The notes beneath the pieces are model-generated. The model made no database searches. It was not told the origin of the DNA and was given only the letters and a program-made list of their open reading frames with translations. A DNA stretch of 64,000 nt from Alistipes senegalensis JC50 (GTDB lineage: Bacteria > Bacteroidota > Bacteroidia > Bacteroidales > Rikenellaceae), in NCBI RefSeq assembly GCF_025145645.1, contig NZ_CP102252.1:2666001-2730000 (forward strand), read 5' to 3'. Numbering within the stretch: the stretch's first letter is position 1; each line of letters starts with the position of its first letter. The translations under genes and the position numbers were made by a program. Below are positions 42,317-49,622 of this stretch, piece by piece.

Positions 42317-44500
42317 ATGAAACGTATCACCGCTTTATTGACACTTATTCTGACCATGACACTCGTGTCCTGCAAATCCGACAAGCATGCGGGCGAAAAT
42401 CCCTTTTTCGCCGAATGGAATACGCCCTACGGGGTGCCGCCCTTCGACCGGATAGCTCCCGAACACTTCCTGCCCGCCCTGGAGCGCGGCATGTCGCTGC
42501 ACGACGCCGAGATCGACGCCATCACGTCGGACAACGACGCCCCGACGTTCGAGAACGTCATCCTCGCCTACGACCGCTCGGGGCGTATGCTCGCGCAGAC
42601 GGAGCTGATCTTCGGCATGCTCTGCGCCGCGGAGAACACCCCCGAGATGCAGGCTTTGCAGGAGCGGGTGATGCCCCTGCTGGCGGCGCACGCCGACAAG
42701 ATTCTGTTGAACGAAAAGCTCTTCGAACGGGTGAAGGCCGTCTACGACCGGCGCGGCGCATTGGAGCTCGATGCCGAGCAGAACCGTCTGCTGGAGAAGA
42801 CCTACCGCGATTTCGTGCGCGCCGGGGCGCTGCTCGACGCCGAGCAGAAAGCCCGTCTGAAAGCCATCAACGGCGAACTGTCGCTGGCTGCGGTGAAGTT
42901 CGGGCAGAACATCCTCGCTGAGAACGGCAACTATGCGCTGGTGCTCGAATTGGCCGACCTGGACGGCATTCCCTCCAACGTCCGCGATCAGGCCCGCGAG
43001 AAGGCCGAAGCGACGGGCAAGAAGGGCAAGTATGTCTTCACGCTGCACAAACCCAGCCTGATCCCGTTTCTGACCTACTCCCAGAAACGCGAACTGCGCG
43101 AGGAGATTTACAAGGCGTATCTCAACCGCTGCAACAACGGCGACGAGTACGACAACAAACAGCTGATCAACGACTTCATCCGTCTGCGCACGGAAAAGGC
43201 CCATCTGCTGGGCTATCCGTCGTATGCCGACTATGTGGTGGCCGACGAGATGGCCGGGACGACCGACGCCGTCTACAAGCTGCTGAACGAGATCTGGACG
43301 CCCGCGCTGGAGCGCGCCAAGGGCGAACTGGCCGAGATGGAGGAGCTTTTCAAAAAGGATCATCCCGACGGGGAGTTCGCCTCGTGGGACTGGTGGTACT
43401 ATGCCGAGAAGGTCCGCAAGCAGAAATACCAGCTGGAAGAGGAGCTGTTGCGTCCCTATTTCTCGCTGGAGAACGTGCAGTCGGGGATTTTCTTCCTGGC
43501 GAACCGCCTCTACGGCATCACGTTCCGTCCCATCGTCGTGCCGCTGTACCATCCCGATGCGATCGCCTACGAGGTGCTCGATGCCGACGAATCGCATCTG
43601 GGCGTGCTCTATTTCGACTATTTCCCGCGCGACGGCAAGAGCCAGGGCGCGTGGTGCGGCAACTACGTGGAGCAGACCTACGAGGACGGCAAGCGCGTGG
43701 CGCCCGTGGTGTCGATCGTCTGCAACTTCACCCGTCCGACGAGCAATGCCCCCGCGCTGCTGACCCTCGACGAAACCGAAACGCTGTTCCACGAATTCGG
43801 GCATGCGCTCCATTTCCTCTTCCACGACGTGAAGTACCGCGGACTGACCGAGGTGGAGGGCGATTTCGTGGAGCTGCCCTCGCAGCTGATGGAGAACTGG
43901 GCCTTCGATCCCGAGGTGCTGAAGCAGTACGCCGTGCACTACCGTTCGAACGAGGTGATTCCGGAGTATCTGGTGGCGAAGTTGCGCCGCAGCGAGCTGT
44001 TCAACCAGGGCTTCATGACCACGGAGCTGATCGCCGCGTCGCTGTCGGACATGGACATCCACTCGATCACCGAATACGAGCCGTTCGACCCGATGGAGTT
44101 CGAGCGGAAGGCCCTGACCGAAAAACGCGGGCTGATTCCGCAGATCGAGCCGCGCTACCGCTATCCCTACTTCTCGCACATCTTCGACGGCGGATACTCC
44201 GCGGGCTACTATTTCTACACGTGGGCCGAGGTGCTGGACAAGGATGTTTTCGAAGCCTTCCGCGAGAGCGGCGACCTGTTCAACAAGAAGATCGCCGACG
44301 ATTTCCGCCGCAAGATCCTCGCCCGCGGCGGTTCGGAGGACGGCATGACCATGTACCGCGATTTCCGCGGCAAGGACCCCGACAAGCGGGCGATGCTCCG
44401 CAGCCGGGGGCTGTGGAACGAACCCGAACCGGTCGATTCGCTGGCCGGCTCGCCTGAGCCTGCCGAGGGCTTCCGCGTAGAGGCTGTTCCCGAAAACTGA
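42317..44500 (+). CDS. dcp: M3-family peptidyl-dipeptidase (Dcp-like) lipoprotein 1
   Basis: A 727-residue zinc peptidase. The lipobox TMTLVSC (Cys19) marks a lipoprotein. The catalytic motif HEFGH is near residues 492-496 (FHEFGHALHFLFHD), with the third zinc ligand Glu in the following helix and the C-terminal HIFDGGYSAGYYFYTWAEV stretch typical of Dcp. Dcp enzymes remove dipeptides from peptide C-termini. The protein should act in the periplasm. A second family member starts 46 bases downstream. Confidence 0.93.
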   Translation: MKRITALLTLILTMTLVSCKSDKHAGENPFFAEWNTPYGVPPFDRIAPEHFLPALERGMSLHDAEIDAITSDNDAPTFENVILAYDRSGRMLAQTELIFGMLCAAENTPEMQALQERVMPLLAAHADKILLNEKLFERVKAVYDRRGALELDAEQNRLLEKTYRDFVRAGALLDAEQKARLKAINGELSLAAVKFGQNILAENGNYALVLELADLDGIPSNVRDQAREKAEATGKKGKYVFTLHKPSLIPFLTYSQKRELREEIYKAYLNRCNNGDEYDNKQLINDFIRLRTEKAHLLGYPSYADYVVADEMAGTTDAVYKLLNEIWTPALERAKGELAEMEELFKKDHPDGEFASWDWWYYAEKVRKQKYQLEEELLRPYFSLENVQSGIFFLANRLYGITFRPIVVPLYHPDAIAYEVLDADESHLGVLYFDYFPRDGKSQGAWCGNYVEQTYEDGKRVAPVVSIVCNFTRPTSNAPALLTLDETETLFHEFGHALHFLFHDVKYRGLTEVEGDFVELPSQLMENWAFDPEVLKQYAVHYRSNEVIPEYLVAKLRRSELFNQGFMTTELIAASLSDMDIHSITEYEPFDPMEFERKALTEKRGLIPQIEPRYRYPYFSHIFDGGYSAGYYFYTWAEVLDKDVFEAFRESGDLFNKKIADDFRRKILARGGSEDGMTMYRDFRGKDPDKRAMLRSRGLWNEPEPVDSLAGSPEPAEGFRVEAVPEN

Positions 44501-44546
44501 CCGGACGAAACCCATTCAGAAAGAAACCCGAAAACCGAAATAAAAA

Positions 44547-46664
44547 ATGAAAAAAGCACTCTTTATTATGGCTGTTTCCGCTATGGCGGCAGGCTGTGCC
44601 GACAATTCGATCCCCGAAGCGCAGCTGCCCGAACTGGATATGTCGAATCCCCTGCTGGCCGCATGGGATACGCCTCACGAGACCCCGCCGTTCTCCGAGA
44701 TCAAACTCTCGGACTACGAACCGGCGTTCGACGCCGCGATCGCCTGCTCGCGCGCCGAGGTGGAGGCGATCGTCAAGAACCCCAAGAAGCCGACTTTCGG
44801 CAACACGATCGTGGCGCTGGAGCGTCAGGGCGAGTTGCTCAACCGCATCTCGGGGCTCTTCTTCAACCTGCTCGAAGCCGATTCGTCGGACGAGATGCAG
44901 GAGATCGCGCAGCGCGTGCAGCCCAAGCTGACGGAGCTGTCGAACGACATTTCGCTCGATCCCGAACTGTTCGCCCGCGTGAAATACGTCTACGAGCATC
45001 CGGGACGCCTCAAGAAAGAGGATAAAAAACTGCTGGAGAACACCTACAAGGGCTTCGCCCGCAGCGGTGCGGCCCTGTCCGACGCCGATAAGGAGCTCTA
45101 CCGCCAGTACTCCTCCGAACTGTCGGCGCTGACGCTGCAATTCGGGCAGAATGCCCTGGCCGCGACCAACGCCTTTACGCTCAACATCACCGATCCGAAG
45201 GTGGTGGCCGAGCTGCCGGCGTTCGTGAAGGAGGGGATGGCCGCCGAGGCCAAGGCCCGCGGCGAAAAGGGCTGGACGGTGACGCTTCAATACCCCAGCT
45301 ACCTTCCCTTCATGACCTACTCGTCGAACCGTGCCCTGAAAGAGAAACTCTGGCGGGCCAGCGGCTCCAAGGCGCTGGGCGGCGAATACGACAACACCGG
45401 GATCGTGAAGAAGATCGTCAACACGCGCCTGAAGATGGCCAATCTGCTGGGTTACAAATGCTATGCGGATTACGTGCTCGAAAACCGCATGGCCGAGAAC
45501 ACGAAGACCGTCAACGACTTCCTCGCCGAACTGCTCGCCGAGACCAAGAGCTATGCCGACGCCGACTACCGCATGGTCGCCGACTATGCCGCGTCGCTCG
45601 GCTTCGAAGGCGAGCTGATGCCCTGGGACTGGGCCTATTACACCGAGAAATACAAGGATGAGAAATACGCCCTGAACGACGAGCTGGTGAAACCCTACCT
45701 GAAACTCGAAAACGTGAAGAAGGGCGTCTTCATGCTGGCCAACAAACTCTACGGGCTGAATTTCACGCCTAATGAAAAGATCGCGGTCTACCATCCCGAC
45801 GTGACGGCCTACGACGTGACGGATGCCGACGGCCGTTTCATGGCGGTGCTTTATCTCGATTTCTTCCCCCGTGCCTCGAAGCGTTCGGGGGCGTGGATGA
45901 CCGAATTCCGCGGCACGAAGATCGAGGACGGCAAGGAGACCCGCCCGCTGGTGTCGCTGGTGATGAACTTCACCAAGCCCACCGAGACGACGCCTTCGCT
46001 GCTGACTTTCGACGAGATGGAGACCTTCCTCCACGAGTTCGGGCACGCCCTCCACGGCATGCTGGGCGAGGGTAAATACGAGTCGCTGACCGGCACGAGC
46101 GTCTACCGTGATTTCGTGGAGCTGCCTTCGCAGATCATGGAGAACTGGGCCACCGAGAAGGAGTTCCTCGACCTGTGGGCCGTGCATTACGAGACCGGCG
46201 AGCCGATTCCCGCCGAGATCGTGGACCGCATCGTCGCCGCGCAGAACTACCTGGCGGCCTACGCCAACGTGCGCCAGCTCTCGTTCGGCATGACCGACAT
46301 GGCCTGGCATACGCTCACCGAGCCGTTCGACGGCGACGTGGAGCAGTTCGAGGTGGCTTCGATGGCCCCGACGCAGGTGATGCCCGTCATTGCGGGAACC
46401 GCTATGGCGCCCTCGTTCGGCCACATCTTCTCGGGTGGCTATGCGGCGGGTTACTACGGTTACAAGTGGGCCGAGGTGCTCGAGGCCGACGCTTTCTCGC
46501 TTTTCAAGGAGAAGGGTATTTTCAGCCGCGAGGTGGCTTCGTCGTTCCGCGACAACATCCTTTCGAAAGGCGGCACGGAACATCCGATGAAGCTCTACGA
46601 GCGTTTCCGGGGCCACAAACCCGAAACCAAGGCCCTGATCGAGAAGATGGGGCTCGGCAAATAG
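44547..46664 (+). CDS. dcp: M3-family peptidyl-dipeptidase (Dcp-like) lipoprotein 2
   Basis: A 705-residue paralogue of the preceding gene. The N-terminus ends in the lipobox AMAAGC (Cys17); the first mature residues (LAAWDTPHETPPFSEIKLSDY) align with WNTPYGVPPFDRIAPEHF of copy 1. HEFGH is near residues 496-500 (LHEFGHALHGML), and GHIFSGGYAAGYYGYKWAEV follows near the end. The two probably differ in peptide preference. A strong terminator lies 21 bases after the stop. Confidence 0.93.
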   Translation: MKKALFIMAVSAMAAGCADNSIPEAQLPELDMSNPLLAAWDTPHETPPFSEIKLSDYEPAFDAAIACSRAEVEAIVKNPKKPTFGNTIVALERQGELLNRISGLFFNLLEADSSDEMQEIAQRVQPKLTELSNDISLDPELFARVKYVYEHPGRLKKEDKKLLENTYKGFARSGAALSDADKELYRQYSSELSALTLQFGQNALAATNAFTLNITDPKVVAELPAFVKEGMAAEAKARGEKGWTVTLQYPSYLPFMTYSSNRALKEKLWRASGSKALGGEYDNTGIVKKIVNTRLKMANLLGYKCYADYVLENRMAENTKTVNDFLAELLAETKSYADADYRMVADYAASLGFEGELMPWDWAYYTEKYKDEKYALNDELVKPYLKLENVKKGVFMLANKLYGLNFTPNEKIAVYHPDVTAYDVTDADGRFMAVLYLDFFPRASKRSGAWMTEFRGTKIEDGKETRPLVSLVMNFTKPTETTPSLLTFDEMETFLHEFGHALHGMLGEGKYESLTGTSVYRDFVELPSQIMENWATEKEFLDLWAVHYETGEPIPAEIVDRIVAAQNYLAAYANVRQLSFGMTDMAWHTLTEPFDGDVEQFEVASMAPTQVMPVIAGTAMAPSFGHIFSGGYAAGYYGYKWAEVLEADAFSLFKEKGIFSREVASSFRDNILSKGGTEHPMKLYERFRGHKPETKALIEKMGLGK

Positions 46665-46684
46665 CCCTTTGGCTTTGTCCGTAC

Positions 46685-46724
46685 AGTCGGGAGAACTCCG
46701 GGAGGGGGTTCTCCCGGCTTTTTT
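46685..46724 (+). terminator. Rho-independent terminator of the dcp pair
   Basis: AGTCGGGAGAAC pairs with GTTCTCCCGGCT (one G-U), followed by six T. Confidence 0.9.
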
Positions 46725-46824
46725 GTCGGCGGTGTCCGAGGCATCGTACCGTCTGTTCGCTCCGGGCGGCGGCCCTTCCCCTCCACCGGAGCGCGCAGGA
46801 CGCGGGGAAATAAGCCCGAGAACG

Positions 46825-46858
46825 AAAAAGGATGCCCCGCATGCGAGGCATCCTTTTT
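46825..46858 (-). terminator. Terminator of tRNA-Gln
   Basis: AAAAAGGATGCC and GGCATCCTTTTT form a 12-base stem just beyond the tRNA 3' end on the reverse strand. Confidence 0.8.
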
Positions 46859-46861
46859 GAG

Positions 46862-46932
46862 TTGAGCTACCAGGATTCGAACCTGGAATAACAGGACCAG
46901 AATCTGTTGTGTTACCGTTACACCATAGCTCA
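46862..46932 (-). tRNA. tRNA-Gln (CTG anticodon)
   Basis: A complete cloverleaf on the reverse strand. The acceptor stem TGAGCTA/TAGCTCA has discriminator A (46862); the T arm is CCAGGTTCGAATCCTGG; the anticodon loop TTCTGGT has CTG at positions 34-36. The CCA end is not encoded. A TACTTTTG box (46949-46956) lies upstream. Confidence 0.95.
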
Positions 46933-46948
46933 GTAGATTTTGGTGATG

Positions 46949-46956
46949 CAAAAGTA
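46949..46956 (-). promoter_or_regulatory. -7 box of tRNA-Gln
   Basis: TACTTTTG on the reverse strand, 16 bases before the mature 5' end. Confidence 0.65.
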
Positions 46957-47001
46957 GGACTTTATTTTTCAAATGCAAAGAAAATTACCGAAATTTTTTC
47001 G

Positions 47002-47009
47002 TACATTTG
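47002..47009 (+). promoter_or_regulatory. -7 box of the nucleoside permease
   Basis: TACATTTG; the leader would be about 54 bases. Confidence 0.55.
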
Positions 47010-47069
47010 TTATAATCCCGCGAAGGGAAAACCGTTTGAAACTTAAAATTTACACAAAATCAGAAGATT

Positions 47070-48311
47070 ATGGGAATTAAATTCCGGCTTATCGTCATGA
47101 ACTTCCTCCAGTATGCGATCTGGGGTTCGTGGCTCATCTCGCTGGGGGCCTATATCGGGGGGCTCGGTTTCTCCGGATTGCAGATAGGTAGCTTTTTCGC
47201 TACGATGGGCGTCGCCTCGCTGTTCATGCCCGCCGTTATGGGAATCATCGCCGACCGCTGGGTTCCGGCACAGAAACTGCTGGGCATCTGCCACCTCGTC
47301 AGCGGCGGGTTCCTCATCGCCGCGGCCGCGCAGACCCAATATGCGCCGCTGTACAGCTGCATGCTGCTGAGCGTGATGTTCTACATGCCGACCATTGCGC
47401 TGTCGAACTCCGTGGCCTACAACGCCCTCGATCTGGCGAAACTCGACAGCGTAAAGCACTTCCCGCCCATCCGCGTGTGGGGCACCGTGGGATTCATCGC
47501 CGCCATGTGGTTCGTCGATCTGGTGCATATCGGCGGCGTGCAGATCAAACTCACCGCCTGGCAGCTGTATGTCGCGGCGGCGTTGTCGTTCGTGCTGGCC
47601 GTCTACTCGTTCACGCTGCCCGCATGCGCCGTCAACCGCGGCGTGCGCAAGCAGTCGTGGGTCGATACGCTGGGACTGCGCGCCTTCGCGCTCTTCAAGG
47701 AGAAGCGCATGGCCGTCTTCTTCATCTTCTCGATGCTGCTGGGCGCCGCGCTCCAGATCACCAATGCCTTCGGCGACAGTTATATCCAGAATTTCGGAAC
47801 GATGCCCCAGTATGCCGATTCGGCCATCGTGAAACATTCGGTGATCCTGCTCTCGCTGTCGCAGATGTCCGAAACGTTCTGCATCCTGCTGATTCCCTTC
47901 TTCCTCCGGCGTTTCGGAATCAAGAAGGTGATGCTGATCTCGATGCTGGCCTGGGTGCTGCGCTTCGGCTTCTTCGGCGTGGGAAACCCCGGTTCGGGAG
48001 CCGTGTTCCTCATCCTCTCGATGATCGTCTACGGCGTGGCGTTCGACTTCTTCAACATCTCGGGGTCGCTCTTCGTCGAAAAGGAGACCAGCCGCGAGAT
48101 ACGTTCTTCGGCGCAGGGCGTCTTTATGATTATGACCAACGGCTTCGGCGCCTTCTTCGGGTCGTATGCCGCGGGCGCCGTGGTGGATGCCTTCCATTGG
48201 CCCGATTCGTGGTTCATCTTCGCGGGATACGCCCTCGCGGTGGCTGTCGTCTTCGCACTCGTCTTCAAATACAAGCACGACCCCGCCGAAATGGAGGGTG
48301 TGAGCCATTAG
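47070..48311 (+). CDS. nupG: NupG-type nucleoside:H+ symporter (MFS)
   Basis: A 413-residue, twelve-helix permease of the nucleoside:H+ symporter family. Recognisable parts are FRLIVMNFLQYAIWGSWLIS at the N-terminus, GIIADRWVPAQKLLG after helix 2 and HFPPIRVWGTVGFIAA at the middle. It should import nucleosides with protons at the inner membrane. The start is ATG 47070. The ferredoxin-nitroreductase gene begins 7 bases later, so they share a transcript. Confidence 0.9.
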   Translation: MGIKFRLIVMNFLQYAIWGSWLISLGAYIGGLGFSGLQIGSFFATMGVASLFMPAVMGIIADRWVPAQKLLGICHLVSGGFLIAAAAQTQYAPLYSCMLLSVMFYMPTIALSNSVAYNALDLAKLDSVKHFPPIRVWGTVGFIAAMWFVDLVHIGGVQIKLTAWQLYVAAALSFVLAVYSFTLPACAVNRGVRKQSWVDTLGLRAFALFKEKRMAVFFIFSMLLGAALQITNAFGDSYIQNFGTMPQYADSAIVKHSVILLSLSQMSETFCILLIPFFLRRFGIKKVMLISMLAWVLRFGFFGVGNPGSGAVFLILSMIVYGVAFDFFNISGSLFVEKETSREIRSSAQGVFMIMTNGFGAFFGSYAAGAVVDAFHWPDSWFIFAGYALAVAVVFALVFKYKHDPAEMEGVSH

Positions 48312-48318
48312 GAGCCCG

Positions 48319-49176
48319 ATGGAGATTTCGATCCGGGAGAGCTGCATCCGCTGCGGCCGTTGCGTGAAGGTGTGCCCTTCGCAGATTTTCGAACAGGAGG
48401 GAGCCGGGGCTCCGGTGACGCTGTGCAACCCCGGGAGTTGCATCGTCTGCGGTCATTGCGTGGCCGCCTGTCCCACGGGGTCGGTGGCGCACGAGGCGTT
48501 CCCGCCAGAACGGGTGCACGCCGCCGATTACGCCGCGCTGCCGACGCCCGAACAGGTGGAGCTGCTGATGGCCGTGCGGCGGTCGAACCGGGCCCTGAAA
48601 AGGACTCCCGTGCCGCAGGAGATGCTGGACCGCATCGTTGCGGCGGCGGACCGCGCCCCGACGGCCAGCAACGCCCGGCAGCTGGGCTATACGCTGGTGA
48701 CCGATCCGGAGAAGCTGCGGGGAATTACGGAGTACACCCTCGGGGTGTTCGGAAAGCTGGAAAAACGTCTGCGAAGTCCGCTCGTGCGGCCGTGGCTGAG
48801 CCGTATCGTGCCGGAGGTGTACCGCTATGTGCCCGTCTTCGAACGCCTGCGGCGTGAGTACGCCGAAGGCCGCGACCGCGTGCTGCGGGGTGCGACGGCG
48901 GTGCTGTTCATCCATGCCCCGAAAGAGAATCGTTTCGGGGCCGAGGATGCGAATCTGGCCTGTCAGAACGCTTCGCTGATGGCCGAGGCGCTGGGCGTGA
49001 GCCAGATCTACATGGGGTTCGTGCTGACGGCTCTCCGGCAGGACCGGGCGGCGCGGCTGAACGGGATGCTGGGGCTCGAAGGCCGCCGCATCTGTGCGGC
49101 GATGGCTTTCGGGATGCCGCAGTTCCGCTATCCCAACTACATCGACCGCAAGCCGGCCGAGGTGACGCACTTATAA
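48319..49176 (+). CDS. Ferredoxin-nitroreductase fusion
   Basis: A 285-residue fusion. Residues 1-60 hold two 4Fe-4S motifs (CIRCGRCVKVCP and CIVCGHCVAACP). Residues about 80-285 form an FMN nitroreductase domain, with the flavin-binding RRSNRALKRTPV and the PTASNARQLGY stretch. Such proteins couple ferredoxin-type clusters to flavin-dependent reduction of nitro compounds or quinones in anaerobes. The natural substrate is unknown. It sits directly after the nucleoside permease but has no obvious functional link to it. Confidence 0.9.
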   Translation: MEISIRESCIRCGRCVKVCPSQIFEQEGAGAPVTLCNPGSCIVCGHCVAACPTGSVAHEAFPPERVHAADYAALPTPEQVELLMAVRRSNRALKRTPVPQEMLDRIVAAADRAPTASNARQLGYTLVTDPEKLRGITEYTLGVFGKLEKRLRSPLVRPWLSRIVPEVYRYVPVFERLRREYAEGRDRVLRGATAVLFIHAPKENRFGAEDANLACQNASLMAEALGVSQIYMGFVLTALRQDRAARLNGMLGLEGRRICAAMAFGMPQFRYPNYIDRKPAEVTHL

Positions 49177-49253
49177 TTAATTAGAAAAGCGATCATAAAC
49201 CACCCTCTCGCACGAATCGACAACTCCCGTATGCACTACACGGAATCCTCAGT

Positions 49254-49568
49254 ATGAAATTAGTCCTATTCATTTTAAGCACACCGCTTATGCTGTGTAG
49301 TTGCAGCTATGAATCACAAATGATTGATGGCGGCAATGCTGTAATTGAACGGATAGATTCTTATAAGGATTCTATTGGTACGACCCCATCGTCTCTTTCG
49401 GATATCGGTATAGCGATAGTAGATGAGAGTAATCCGCCCTATTATTATCAGCGGATAGATTCTCTCCACTATACGTTATCTTTCAGTAATGGCGTTGGAG
49501 AGTCCAAAATATATTACTCGGATTCACGGAAATGGGAGGATTTTCCCAGACCCATAAAAATTGATTGA
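49254..49568 (+). CDS. Small low-GC lipoprotein, unknown
   Basis: I do not recognise this 104-residue protein. The N-terminus KLVLFILSTPLMLCSC is a signal peptide with lipobox (LCSC, lipidated Cys16). The mature part is acidic and Ser/Tyr-rich (NPPYYYQRIDSLHYTLSFSN). A/T-rich codons contrast with both neighbours, as for the lipoprotein at 5368, which suggests horizontal origin. It ends 17 bases before a strong hairpin. Confidence 0.65.
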   Translation: MKLVLFILSTPLMLCSCSYESQMIDGGNAVIERIDSYKDSIGTTPSSLSDIGIAIVDESNPPYYYQRIDSLHYTLSFSNGVGESKIYYSDSRKWEDFPRPIKID

Positions 49569-49584
49569 TTTGATTCATGAAGTC

Positions 49585-49617
49585 AAGCGGCGGTGTCGAT
49601 TTCCGACACCGCCGCTT
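49585..49617. terminator. Bidirectional terminator hairpin
   Basis: A perfect 14-base stem (49585-49598 with 49604-49617) around a 5-base loop, between the convergent small lipoprotein and lptD. T runs follow rightward. Confidence 0.85.
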
Positions 49618-49622
49618 TTCGT

